NCBI GenBank assembly: GCA_949751835.1
Contig: CATKHK010000130.1
Span: 26,682-90,681, forward strand
Direction: 5' to 3'
DNA length: 64,000 nucleotides
From: Blepharisma japonicum
Lineage: Eukaryota > Ciliophora > Heterotrichea > Heterotrichida > Blepharismidae
Under the pieces are notes generated by a model that saw only the letters and a program-made list of their open reading frames with translations, had not been told where the DNA came from and ran no database searches. Shown in pieces: positions 12,401 through 22,177 of this stretch; the first letter of the stretch is position 1, and every line of letters starts with the position of its first letter. A program made the translations under genes and the position numbers.

Positions 12401-13692
12401 GCTGACGGTATTGTTCTGCATCTTCAATTATTCTCAGTTCAGAAATTCCTATATGAGACGTCAGCAATGATGATCTAATTATTAAAGAAAACCTCTATAA
12501 TGCAGTTCAGCTCTTCATCAATCATGTAATAATAATTTAGTGCATTAATTTTATGGAAGGCATTCAAGATAACAGATTTGTTAATAATGATTTGAATTTT
12601 ATTCTATTTAATAGTTTGGGATATCTATATGAATACACAAAGAAATCAACACATCTATTGGTTGATTGCGAAATCGAAAGGATCAAATCAACAGAAGAAA
12701 ATATTATTATACTTTTAAATACAGGAATAGTTATTTTGGCACTATTTCAAGCAGCTTTGAGTGGCTATATTGTTTATATCAATAAAGGAATAAATAAATT
12801 TTGGCAGTGTATAAAAAGCAGCTCCCATGTGTCATATTTAGAATTAAAAAGGGCTCTTATAGAAAGACTTTCAACAGTTCACGGACTTGATTATGAAAAA
12901 GATTATTCATCTACTAAAAATTCTGACTTTAATTCTATAATTCTCCCACGTATATATTGAAGATACATAAGAAAGCTGCTTGTTTTTTTCATTATTTCTG
13001 CATCATATTATTTTTTAGTTGAATTTTACTTATATAAGGACTGCAACCAATATATATCAATGCGCCCAAAGTTACTTCAAAATTTTATAATAAGAGAAAC
13101 AAGCATTTTGCGTATAAATATTGCAAGCTATGGCGAGCTTGATCCATTTTTGCTTCAGTTTTGGGATAAAATTAATATAAACAGCGAGAGAAGTTTATTA
13201 AACGATGAAATAAAAATATTTCAAGATAGTTTAAATGAACTTAGAAAAACTGAATATATGGAACTAATATCTGATGCTTTAAAGGCTAGGCTATTTGAAG
13301 AGATTGATACGAATATAAAGAGATTAAAATATGGTGCCTATTCTTCATGCTTTGGGGGTATTTATAACTCATTATATTATTTAAATCAAACTGATCTATA
13401 TAACATTTTAGATTCATCAAGCTTCAAGGAAAATATATGGAACATAGAAGAAGAGCTTATTTATGAATTTGGAATGGCAGATCATGATTCTAAAGACGTT
13501 ATTAACAATCAATTAAGTTTGATTATATATGTGACTATTGGCTATTCTTCATTGCTTATGAGTTTATATTTGTTTTATTATATCCCTTTCTTATATGAAG
13601 AAAAAAAGTTGCTGATGAAACTAAAAATTTTGCCGACGATCATCCCTAGTTCGAAAGTAAGTTTAATGGATAGCGATTATACAGCACTTTAA
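9409..13692 (+). CDS. TmcB-like multi-pass membrane protein with PAS-like domain, copy 2 (1412 aa)
   Basis: Paralogue of the preceding gene along its whole length and with the same layout: N-terminal membrane segments, helical block, PAS-like domain (IILISANLESFGIIAYMNEN), then membrane segments alternating with soluble loops. The start MTNKIKNSMPLKTKDSLL is eight residues longer than copy 1. Three 15-nt introns (12044-12058, 12130-12144, 12526-12540) each contain an in-frame stop, so they must be removed. TGA is Trp at many places, for example 9649, 9850, 10630 and 11746. The N-terminal half is best conserved between the copies; the Ser/Asn-rich linker near residue 830 is the most divergent. 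Ends at TAA 13690. Confidence 0.8.
12044..12058 (+). other. 15-nt intron (TmcB-like copy 2, intron 1)
   Basis: GTATCTTTTAAGCAG, phase 1. Removing it deletes an in-frame TAA and restores alignment with copy 1 (GY-IL against AY-IL). Confidence 0.85.
12130..12144 (+). other. 15-nt intron (TmcB-like copy 2, intron 2)
   Basis: GTACTTTCTATATAG, phase 0. Contains an in-frame TAG; same position as in copy 1. Confidence 0.9.
12526..12540 (+). other. 15-nt intron (TmcB-like copy 2, intron 3)
   Basis: GTAATAATAATTTAG, phase 0. Contains an in-frame TAG; same position as in copy 1. Confidence 0.9.
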
Positions 13693-13883
13693 AATAATCT
13701 TAATTTATTTACTTCAAAAATTACATTCTAATTATAGTTAGTTACAATAATTTTTATGCCTCACTTGACATTGAATGAATTCTATATGAAAGTCTAGGAC
13801 TAGCATGTGAAAAAGCTGTTACTTTATCAAAGACAAAAATAAAAAATAGAGCTCTATATATCTGTCATAAAGACATAAATATA

Positions 13884-15131
13884 TTATGAATATTTATATT
13901 TTGGAGCGTACCTTGTCATTTCCTCAATTGACTCGGCCACATAATCCAAATTTTGGTCATTAAGACCAGAAAGGGACATTTTCCCATTATAAAATAAGTA
14001 AATGTGCTTAAAATTCATCAATGCATGACACTGATGTGGGCTCATTCCAGTATACGCATACATCCCAACTTGATCTCTAATATGATTTCAATCATGAACG
14101 GATCCTTTATCAATCAACTTATTTACCAATTTGCTTCTGTTTTCCGTAATTCTCATAAACATTTCCAACAAGTCCTTCCTTCATTGCTTGTTTAGCTCTT
14201 CATTATTTAAAATTTTACTCACAATTTCACTTCCATGCTTAGGAGGCATCCCTAAAAAATGTTTTTCTAGAGTTTTAAACTGAGACATCACATTTTCGCA
14301 TTCTGTTTTGTTTTCACAAATAGCTGAAAATAAGCCTACCCTATCTCCATATAATCCAAAGTTTCTCGCAAAACTTTGGGCAATTAAAATTTGAGTATTT
14401 TTTTGGAGAAAATATCTAACAGGGTAAGCATCGTCATCAGGATTTCCACTTGCGAACCCTTGATTGGCTATATAAAAAAAGGGCAAATGTCCTTTTCTAG
14501 CCACAACTTCATGAATTTCTGCCCATTGGGATGTGGTGGGATCAGTGCCAGTTGGATTGTGGGCTGATGCATGGAAAATAATAATGGAATTGTTTGGAGC
14601 AGCATCAATTTCAAATAATAAATTTGAAATATCAACAATTTTATTATTCTGGTCATAATATGTATAATCTTTTACCTCAAGCCCGGAATCCCTTGCTATT
14701 ATTTTATGGTTTTCTATTGTCGGTTTGGGAAAATACACAGTCTTGCTGTGAGGGAAATGTTGATGTAAAAACGCCATTCCCATTCGTAAAGCTCCAGTTC
14801 CTGATAAGGCTTGGATGCTTGCAATCCTTCCTTCGTTAATATCTGAATAAGACCCATAAGCTAGTAGTGTTGCTGCCTTAATAAATTCAGGAAAGCCTTC
14901 CGCTGGGGTATAATCGTGGTCTGAATTTATAATTAGCTCTTCTGCTCTCCGAACTGAAGGAAGTATTCATGGCTTCAAGTTTTCATCTCGATAAGAGTCA
15001 ATTGCTAAATTTACTTTTAGGTGACTAGGATCTTTACTGAACGCTTCCAGTATATAAGAAGTTGGCTCACTAGGTCCTAATTCAATATTTTTCCATGTGG
15101 CTCTTGATCTCCATAATGTCTTATTTAGCAT
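13884..15131 (-). CDS. Aspartate aminotransferase-like protein, catalytic residues lost (415 aa)
   Basis: Full-length class I aminotransferase of the AspAT subgroup: KVNLAIDSYRDEN, PWILPSVRRAEE, SGTGALRMG, HASAHNPTGTDPT, FFYIANQGFASG, AQSFARNFGLYGDRVG and GLNDQNLDYV all align without gaps to the family. Aspartate aminotransferases swap the amino group of aspartate with 2-oxoglutarate using PLP. Yet the PLP lysine (pig K258) is R256, the pyridine-binding Asp (D222) is Y220, Y225 is N223, W140 is I139 and the substrate arginine R386 is K384. N194, S255 and R266 equivalents remain (N192, S253, R264). By these residues it should not transaminate. Two Trp codons (near 14967 and at 14181) are TGA. 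The start at 15131 gives the usual family length with almost no leader. Confidence 0.9.
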
Positions 15132-15438
15132 TTTATGTCGTTGATTAAAGATATGCGGATAAAAATAATATTAAAATTAATAAGTATTTAATAAAATAGA
15201 TTTTTACGAAAAATCTTTAAAAATTATATTAATAATTTGAATGCAAAGCTTAAATTAACTTATTTTTAATTGAAAAAAATGATATATGATTTTATGGTAT
15301 TACCTTATAAGTTATACATTTTTAATAATTATAAGAATAAAAAAATTGTTAATTTAAAGCTGTTTAGGGTATCCTTGTATTATTAAAACTCGAACTAGTC
15401 AAATTTTAAGCTAAATTTATAAAATACTTTTTAGTTAA
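15132..15438. other. AT-rich intergenic region
   Basis: About 300 bp between the aminotransferase-like gene and the following pseudogene. Nothing recognisable. Confidence 0.6.
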
Positions 15439-16644
15439 ATGGAAGAAACTAAAAAATTGCCAACTCTACTGCCAATATCCATTCCATTCAGACTTAGTGG
15501 TATCATGCTTTAATTTAGCTCAATTTATTCGTGTCCGACTTGGTAGATTTTATTTAAAGACTAAATTTCTGATAGAATTTGTAAAAAGACATGCAATTGC
15601 GTAGGATTGCTAGGAAATATAATTACTTCTTCGCTTTTGGAATGGCTCCTAAATACCAATGAGCAATAATTTTTAGATGTCTTAATGGCCTTGCTAATGG
15701 GAATATGGAATTATTCGAGCACATGATACAGGAATTACTGATGTAGCAAATTCTCCCAAATTATTTAGTTGTATAGGAATTTTATTGAGGAGTTGGAATT
15801 AATTGGGTGTTCTATAGGCAGCAGCTTTCCAAGAAATTCTTAAAAAATTCCAAGTGCCTTTTCTTCTGATGTATTTTCCCAGATCATTCTTATTTCTTGC
15901 CAATGCTTGCTACTCAATTATTTCTGTAATCGCGCTGATTCCTGGGTATTATGTACAAGGTAAAACAATAAAAATAATATTTTGCCTAAACATTTTTAAT
16001 ATGCTATAATTTATGCAATAGCTGGATTATTATTTACAAGTTTTTCTGAAGGTTTTAAATTTTGAAAAGAGCTTTAAAAAGTATCGGAGGACTAGGGTGA
16101 GATGATGTATCAAATGCTGGAGTAGTTAATTGTTTGGAGTAGGTTCAATAATAATTTCACAATTTTTTGTAGTGCTTTGGGCTTGCAATTATTTTAGGAT
16201 TTGTCAAAGTTGAAGATAGCTCGGATAATCCTAATCCCATTTTTTATTATTTTACCAAGCATTTATGTAATTGCACTATGAATAATAGCTGTTTCTATCT
16301 TCATATCAATTGTAATTTTTCAGTCATGTACATTTCCAGCTATTACTATAGGAATTAATAATTTTCTTGAGCCCAGCTTTTTAGTAAAGCAATAAAGTTC
16401 TCAAAGCGTCATTAGTTTTCTCAGATTTTTAGAGTCAACTTAAAAGGAACCATATTTTGGATGGTCATTAAATAATGGGCTTTGTTATCCAATGGATTCT
16501 TTGTTATTTTTTATATTATCTGCATTACTTGGGATTTGCTGAATTATTTTACTCATTAGACTGGATAAAAATATTAATAAAATAAAAGTAGAAGCTGATA
16601 TTTTAATTCCTTTTCTAGATAAAGAAAAAAATAATACTAGTTAA
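15439..16644 (+). pseudogene. Decayed polytopic membrane protein gene
   Basis: An ATG at 15439 opens MEETKKLPTLLPISIPFRLSG, but TAA or TAG interrupts soon and repeatedly, and the readable frame shifts several times. Long hydrophobic stretches can be followed by frame-hopping: FLFLANACYSIISVIALIPGYY near 15900, LIPFFIILPSIYVIALWIIA near 16240, FISIVIFQSCTFPAITIGI near 16310 and LLFFILSALLGICWIILLIRL near 16500. The spacing suggests a transporter-like protein of perhaps 10-12 membrane helices, but I cannot name the family. The breaks are not at 15-nt intron patterns, so this is a real relic and not a spliced gene. Confidence 0.65.
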
Positions 16645-16779
16645 ATGTGATTAATATAATGACTTAATCATATTCTTATAAATAATAAGTAAATATGCTC
16701 ATTTTAGCCATTTTTTTGTTAGAAATAAAATATTTAACTTTAGTTATAGATAGATTATAATTAAAATTTAATTTGAATT

Positions 16780-17090
16780 GAATTGAAATTGGTATCTAGA
16801 TATAATTTAGTTCTACAAGTTCAAAGCACTTTTAAAACAATTAACAAAATATCTTCGATATAGAAAGATAGTTTAATTATGAATATTTCTAAAATTGGAT
16901 AATTAATTTAGCATTATAAATTAAAAAATAATCCTAATTGAGATTGAAATCCAGAGAAATTTTAGTTCTGCAAGTTCAAAGCACTTTTAAAATCTTAATT
17001 ACGTAACTTAGATATAGAAAGATGATTTAATTATGAATATTTTAAAAAATGAACAATTAATTTTAGCTTATAAATTAAATTTATTGATTA
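16780..17090. repeat. Tandem duplication, unit about 155 bp
   Basis: Two diverged copies of one segment lie side by side. TTCTACAAGTTCAAAGCAC at 16811 recurs as TTCTGCAAGTTCAAAGCAC at 16966 (offset 155), followed in both by TTTTAAAA, then ATATAGAAAGAT, then TTTAATTATGAATATTT and finally TATAAATTAAA. The copies differ by substitutions and small indels. It is non-coding and lies between a pseudogene and a small gene. Confidence 0.8.
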
Positions 17091-17280
17091 ATAATTATTT
17101 TGCTTATGATAACTCTGTTACTTAAAACAATGATAATCAATTTAAAATTCGACTATTTAAAAATTATAGTGGATATATAAAAATTAAGAATGGCTGATTT
17201 AATCTTTCGAATTTTAGCTAATTAAAATTGCTTATTAAGCTTTTGACAGATTTTCTCTATTAGTTCGTGATAAATATAAT

Positions 17281-17577
17281 ATGGTGAGAGTTAATTCATT
17301 TATCAAACCTTTATCCCAATGGAAAATGCCTAACAAACTCTATCCTATACCAAATGATCCAGATCTCGTAAAGTACAAATCATATCCTCCTAATTCGAGT
17401 GAAGTAATGAAAAGGGGAAAGCTAACTTACTTAAAATCTGAGGTTGTTAATCTTAAGCCAGTTCAGAGTCAGAAAGAAATCCCGGGCCGCGACCATTACA
17501 TGGATGCTTTTAGACAGGGATTGAAAGATCGGATTTCTCCTAGGCCTAAGGGCGTAATAAAGATATATAAATTATAG
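17281..17577 (+). CDS. Small basic protein, unrecognised (98 aa)
   Basis: An uninterrupted frame from ATG to TAG. The protein is rich in Lys and Pro (MVRVNSFIKPLSQWKMPNKL, then KSYPPNSSEVMKRGKL and PGRDHYMDAFRQGLKDR). Its base composition is clearly richer in GC than the flanks, as for the other genes here. No signal peptide or membrane segment. The short Pro/Tyr-rich style resembles small microtubule-inner or axonemal proteins, but that is only an impression. Confidence 0.65.
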   Translation: MVRVNSFIKPLSQWKMPNKLYPIPNDPDLVKYKSYPPNSSEVMKRGKLTYLKSEVVNLKPVQSQKEIPGRDHYMDAFRQGLKDRISPRPKGVIKIYKL

Positions 17578-18179
17578 GTTTATTCATAAAGATTAAATGA
17601 TTAATGCATTTTCAAAGAAAATCTGGAAATTAAGCTCTCAAAGTAAACTATTTCAGATATTTTCGATAAATTGCATTCAATTTTAAACTTCTATTTATTT
17701 GATTAAAGGATACTCTGGCTAGAATATTCATTCTCTTAAAATCTGATTTGAAAAACATTAGTCTTGCTTCAGTAATTTTTAACTCAGTTGCATCAAAAAC
17801 TTCATAGCAATGTTTTGAATATATCTTTAGACTCTCCTATTTACCTAAGACTTTAATTTTGATTAGCATTTGATGATCTTCGTGATTAAAGGTACTTTTC
17901 TTCTTTTATATTAGATATGATTGATGCATTTGAATGTATAATAATCAAATAACAGCAGGCGTGATCTATTTAGAGTATCGCTCTTTGCAACCTTTACTCA
18001 AAGATGTTTTAAAGAATAAACCTAATGTTTAATTTATTATGATCTACCATCTTGAATCCTTATAAATTATTCTTTTACTAATTATTTAAAAAACCTTTAT
18101 ATCTCTTTTTTCCGTAAATGCAAATATTATAATCTTTTTATATAAATTTCGCTAATTTTAAGAATTAATTAAAAACTCA
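17578..18179. other. Intergenic region with weak coding-like traces
   Basis: 602 bp. A short plus-strand stretch near 17960-18030 reads GVIYLEYRSLQPLLKDVL, which looks like protein and loosely like adenosine-deaminase-type sequence, but it is surrounded by stops. A relic is possible; I cannot support more. Confidence 0.35.
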
Positions 18180-18368
18180 CTATTCTGAATCCTGATAATT
18201 ATTTCTTGCCTTTCTAAACTTCTCATGCATTACTTCAATAGCCACTGGATGCTTAGAGTCTTTTATTTGGTTTTCCGAAATCTCTTCTCGGCCCATAAGG
18301 CTAATATATATTATATAAAGGTTTACTTTCTCATAGACTTTGGCTGAGGTAAAAAATTTATAATACAT
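18180..18368 (-). CDS. Possible small protein, unrecognised (62 aa or 38 aa)
   Basis: A minus-strand frame ends with EISENQIKDSKHPVAIEVMHEKFRKARNNYQDSE and TAA. The C-terminal 38 residues, from an internal ATG at 18296, look like real protein; the part upstream (from an ATG at 18368) is hydrophobic and AT-rich and may be untranslated leader. No known motif. It is head-to-head with the four-TM gene. Confidence 0.35.
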   Translation of the reverse strand: MYYKFFTSAKVYEKVNLYIIYISLMGREEISENQIKDSKHPVAIEVMHEKFRKARNNYQDSE

Positions 18369-18464
18369 AAAAATATTATAAACTATTTGCAAAAATTAAA
18401 AATAAGATATAAAAATAATACAGTAAATACTGATAGAAATCCGTCTAAAGAAATAACTCTTTCT

Positions 18465-19292
18465 ATGAAAATGAGACATAAAAGATTCATATATAAAGAT
18501 GGATTTAACAATTTCAAAAATAAAAATATGGACTATAAAATTAAGGTATGCACGATAAATCATAGGCTGATTTTCTACACCTTTTTATGTCTCAATGCAA
18601 TTGCAATTGGGTGCATGATAGCAACTTTATTTATACCTAATTGGTCGTCTTTCAGTTCTTCTAGCAGTGATATTAGCAGAGACTTTAAAGGCAAACTACT
18701 GGAAACCACTGAAACTTCAAAAGAATCAAACCATGCTCGCTTTATTGATCTTTATTATTTGTGCACACATAAAACATGCAAATTCTGAAAAAGTTTGTAT
18801 ATTGGAGGAAGCAGCTATATCATTTTTGAAAGCTTATCAATTAGCTGCACAACAATTTGGAGTATTATTCTGCTTCTTTTCCTTCTGAAAAAAGACTATT
18901 TGATCAGCTCTTTATTTTTCTGTGCGATGGCTTGGATGGGGCATTTTATTGCTATAGTCACATGGCTTAGTGTGACAGAAGTTACATATAATGGAGATTG
19001 CCATAATTCAGATAATGTTAATATTACTATATGTGCAGAAGATGGCCCAAAATTTTCATTGGCTATTCTGGTGTTTATCACAATAGTCAGCGTTTCATTT
19101 TTACTTATTGCAAGATCAGTAATAATTGAAAAAGTGTCATATGAAGAGCGGCGTTTTAATTCACTTGGAGACAAAACTGAAGTGCAATTGATAAATAGAA
19201 ACGTTGAAAATGACACCCAGTTTATAATGAGAGGGGAAATCAGCACTGAAAAATTCAAAGCAGCTGATTTGTTGAATCTTACTCGCAATTAA
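18465..19292 (+). CDS. Four-transmembrane protein, claudin/PMP22-like layout (275 aa)
   Basis: TGA at 18786 is Trp. There are four hydrophobic segments: LIFYTFLCLNAIAIGCMIATLF near residue 45, a second near residue 120 (ESLSISCTTIWSIILLLFLL), a third near residue 147 (SLFFCAMAWMGHFIAIVTWL) and a fourth near residue 200 (FSLAILVFITIVSVSFLLIA). A larger first extracellular loop with an NW pair (FIPNWSSF) and Cys pairs, and a cytoplasmic tail, is the layout of the claudin/PMP22/tetraspan group, but I see no diagnostic signature. The start is uncertain: ATGs at 18459, 18465, 18471 and 18528 are all in or near frame, and 18528 (MDYKIKVC) is also plausible. Confidence 0.65.
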
Positions 19293-19378
19293 AACAATAA
19301 CTAAATTTATAGGCTACAGAATCCCTGCCTAAAAGTATTTAATGAATCATAAAATAATAAGGAAATTAAGTTATAAAA

Positions 19379-20618
19379 ATGGAAGAAGGTGACACTTCAA
19401 TTGAATGGCTATATGATTATATTGTCCAATTCCTCAAGTCACCTGGATGGAGAATCCCCATCATGTCATTTATTGACGAGCATTGCATTATATTCGATAA
19501 CGAAGAAGAAAACAAGTTTATTTACACTGAAATCCACAATGTAATTTCTATCATAGCAATTTAAAGACATGATTGATAACTTGCTTGAAAACCTCCTCGA
19601 AGAAATTGGAGTGACTGCCAATCTTCTATTAAAAGTGTGCGAAAAAGGACTAAAAAACAGGATGCACCATAGAATCTTCGAACAGATCTTGGCTTGCGAC
19701 AATTTCTTAAGCTTTAAAAAGCTTATGATCAAGCGAAATAAAGAACTTGAAGTGGAAGCTATGGAAATGTTGCAGCAAGAAGGCTTTGCCACCGAGCAAG
19801 AGTTCAATGAAGTCAAAGCAGAATCAGATGAAGCTGAAATCGAAGCCGCTGTTGCCTTATCAATCGCTCTCGAAGAAGAACGCAAACAAAGAGAAAGGGA
19901 AGAACAAGAAGAGTTAGAAAGAGCCATTAGAGAAAGTGAAGAAATCTACAAAGCTCAGCTAAGTGAAAAACACCAAAAAGAAGAAGAAGAGAGAAAAATC
20001 ATTGAGAATTTGAGGAGAGTTGAGGAAAATAAAGTGAAGCAGATGGAAGAAGGGAAAAGGAAAGAATACGAAGAAAAGCAGAGAAGGGAGGCTGAAATAA
20101 GGAGAAAAGAGGAAGAAGAAGCCAGAAGAAGAGAAGAAGAAAAGAATGAAGATAGGAGGAGAAAAGAAGAAATTGCAAGAAAAAAGGTCATGGAGGAAGT
20201 GAAGCAGCACGAAGAAGAAATGAAACGAAAAGAAGTTGCTTTAGGCCCTCTGCGCAAGAAAGGTGAAGTCAATCTGCAAGATTTCAGGTCAGGATATGAT
20301 GTATCTGCTCAAAAAGAAGAGTCAAAACACCTTGAAGATACTGCCAATGAAATTCTAAAGAAGAATGAATCACTGTCAGCAGAAAGCCATGAAGCAGGGG
20401 TAGAAAGTCTTGCACAAAGACAAGCCAGGCTCAAAAAGCAGAGAGACTTGCTTCTTGCTAGAAAGAAACAAGAAAGAGAAAGCGAGTTCAAGCAATACCT
20501 GGATAATGGAGGCTCAGACTACAGCCAGAAGAAAGATTCTCATCTTCCACCTGTAGTGAGCGATGAAGAATTAGAAAAGAGAAGAAACATTGTCGCTAAA
20601 CTGAAAGAGACTAATTAA
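19379..20618 (+). CDS. CFAP36: CFAP36 homologue with BART domain (407 aa)
   Basis: A 16-nt intron (19541-19556) must be removed to join the two exons, restoring TEIHNQFKDMIDNLLE. Residues about 8-120 are a BART domain: IEWLYDYIVQFLKSPGW, FIDEHCIIFDNEEENKF, TEIH, LLENLLEEIGV, then FLSFKKLMIKRN. This matches human CFAP36 (CCDC104), a ciliary protein whose BART domain binds the ARL3 GTPase. After it come two ubiquitin-interacting-motif-like helices near residues 149-163 (EAEIEAAVALSIALEEE) and 170-187 (EELERAIRESEEIY), then a long Glu/Lys/Arg coiled coil and a short tail. It ends 30 bp from the convergent carboxypeptidase gene. Confidence 0.88.
19541..19556 (+). other. 16-nt intron in CFAP36
   Basis: GTAATTTCTATCATAG, phase 0. 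Without removal the frame stops at TAA 19562; with it the BART domain is continuous. Confidence 0.92.
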
Positions 20619-20647
20619 TTCAATTTCAGGTAATAAAAAGACTTTAG

Positions 20648-21955
20648 TTATTGCCAGCCTTCATTGTTGATGAATCTGTAAACCAAATCACGCCCGTTTT
20701 GGGGCTGATCGTGAGGGACCATATGTCCTGCTCGTAGCACTATAACAAAGCTCAAGTTTCCAAAGGAATTAGCATACCCTGCAATTTGCCCATTGACTCT
20801 CCAAATTTTCCTGGGTGAGTTAATAAACTGACCAATTCCTGGCCAATTTACAGCATCAAGCATTTGCAGAGTTCCGACGGATTCGCAGATTAAGTCATCG
20901 GCACCATTGTAGACCATAACTTTAATATTTTCCAGCATTAGAGGTAAATACTTGCTCATGCTGTCTAAAGTGTCAAAATTATACCCATCATTGACTGCAC
21001 CGCTACATTGGTCCCAGTCTATATTTAAAGGTACATGCAGCAAATTCTTCGTGGAGTTTAGACTAAGCCATGTTGGGATTTGGCCTAAGTTGTAATTGGT
21101 TTCGTAACTTCTTATGTCGTAAACATTAATTCCTCCAGCATAGGTCACAATTAAGTCAGTGACTGAGTTCAAGTCATTGTTTGCTTGGTCCCATTCTTGG
21201 TTAGCCATTTCAGTCAACACTTGTTGTTGGAGGGTGTTTATAATTGACAGCTCTTCCATATCAATAAGCCCTCTTTGGTACGAATATGAACCGTATGATT
21301 GCAGCTGTGTGTAAGCTTCAGTCCATGGATCTCCCATCCCAACCCCTTTTAGGTTGAAAACTGTTTGTATGCCTGGCACCTTGTTGTTCATCAATATTGT
21401 ATAAGCAATTCCAGGAATCCAATGTCCAGCATAGCTTTCCCCAAAGAAATACAAATCTCTATTGAACCAAGTAGGGTATTTTAAGCTCAACTTGACAAGG
21501 AGATTGTAAAGCTGTGCAGTAGCTTGAGCTGTGGTGTTTTTCATGTCGTAATGAGCCTTGTGGTAAGAAAATCCAGCCCCAAGAGGGAAATCAATTGACA
21601 TGACGTGGTATTCAGAGTTCCATGCATATGGGTTGATAGTTGGTTGGGTACTGTTACTAATATAAAATGGGCCAATGTTTTCAAACAGTATTCCAGTCTC
21701 CCCAGAACAGCCAGGCCCGCCTTGAAGCCATATAACAATTGGACGCTTGTCTGTGAGGATATTTCCGTTCACTGCTTCAAAGAGCCAATAAAAATATGAT
21801 GAGCCTGTGACAGGATTGATCAAGACTTCTCCGGCATAGCCATTGAATCCTAGAAGAGACCAGGCTCCATCTGTATCTCCAAGAAGTTCTTCGTTTCCGA
21901 AGCATAAACATGTGCTTAGTATAAGCATGCTTAAAGCAATCGTTTTTATGCCCAT
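20648..21955 (-). CDS. Serine carboxypeptidase, family S10 (435 aa)
   Basis: Starts MGIKTIALSMLILSTCLCFG, a signal peptide, so it is a secreted or lysosomal enzyme. It removes C-terminal residues from peptides. Family motifs are in order: WLQGGPGCSG (residues 76-85, oxyanion region), GESYAGHWIP with nucleophile S174, NGADDLICES with D354, and RAGHMVPHDQP with H411. The triad is complete. Length and the substrate-binding segment NSEYHVMSIDFPLGAGFSY fit vitellogenic-type or retinoid-inducible-type carboxypeptidases. No intron and no TGA Trp is needed. Convergent with CFAP36. Confidence 0.95.
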   Translation of the reverse strand: MGIKTIALSMLILSTCLCFGNEELLGDTDGAWSLLGFNGYAGEVLINPVTGSSYFYWLFEAVNGNILTDKRPIVIWLQGGPGCSGETGILFENIGPFYISNSTQPTINPYAWNSEYHVMSIDFPLGAGFSYHKAHYDMKNTTAQATAQLYNLLVKLSLKYPTWFNRDLYFFGESYAGHWIPGIAYTILMNNKVPGIQTVFNLKGVGMGDPWTEAYTQLQSYGSYSYQRGLIDMEELSIINTLQQQVLTEMANQEWDQANNDLNSVTDLIVTYAGGINVYDIRSYETNYNLGQIPTWLSLNSTKNLLHVPLNIDWDQCSGAVNDGYNFDTLDSMSKYLPLMLENIKVMVYNGADDLICESVGTLQMLDAVNWPGIGQFINSPRKIWRVNGQIAGYANSFGNLSFVIVLRAGHMVPHDQPQNGRDLVYRFINNEGWQ

Positions 21956-22177
21956 GACACTTGCTTGCTCTTTTTATATTAATTCAACATGGAATAGAGG
22001 TAACCTAACAAATTTCTCATCAAAAATATGAAAGTCATTTAAATAAAATACTATAACTCACCTAATTTATTTATTGAAGGAAGGTAAAATCTCAAACTTA
22101 TTTGCTCATTTATTTGCTAGTTTTTACACCATAAATGATTTCTAGATTCTAATTAACTTTTTAGTGTAAATAACAGA

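Noticed and set aside
7551-12540. Conserved in-frame TAG in both TmcB-like copies as stop read-through
   Set aside because: In both copies the TAG is the 3' end of a 15-nt GT..AG segment with A at position 10; splicing explains it without recoding.
17930-18040. Adenosine-deaminase-like relic
   Set aside because: Only about 20 residues look protein-like and the resemblance is loose; kept as a note in the intergenic entry.
19955-20272. Ser/Phe-rich antisense frames opposite CFAP36 and other genes
   Set aside because: They are shadows of Glu/Lys-rich coiled-coil coding on the other strand.
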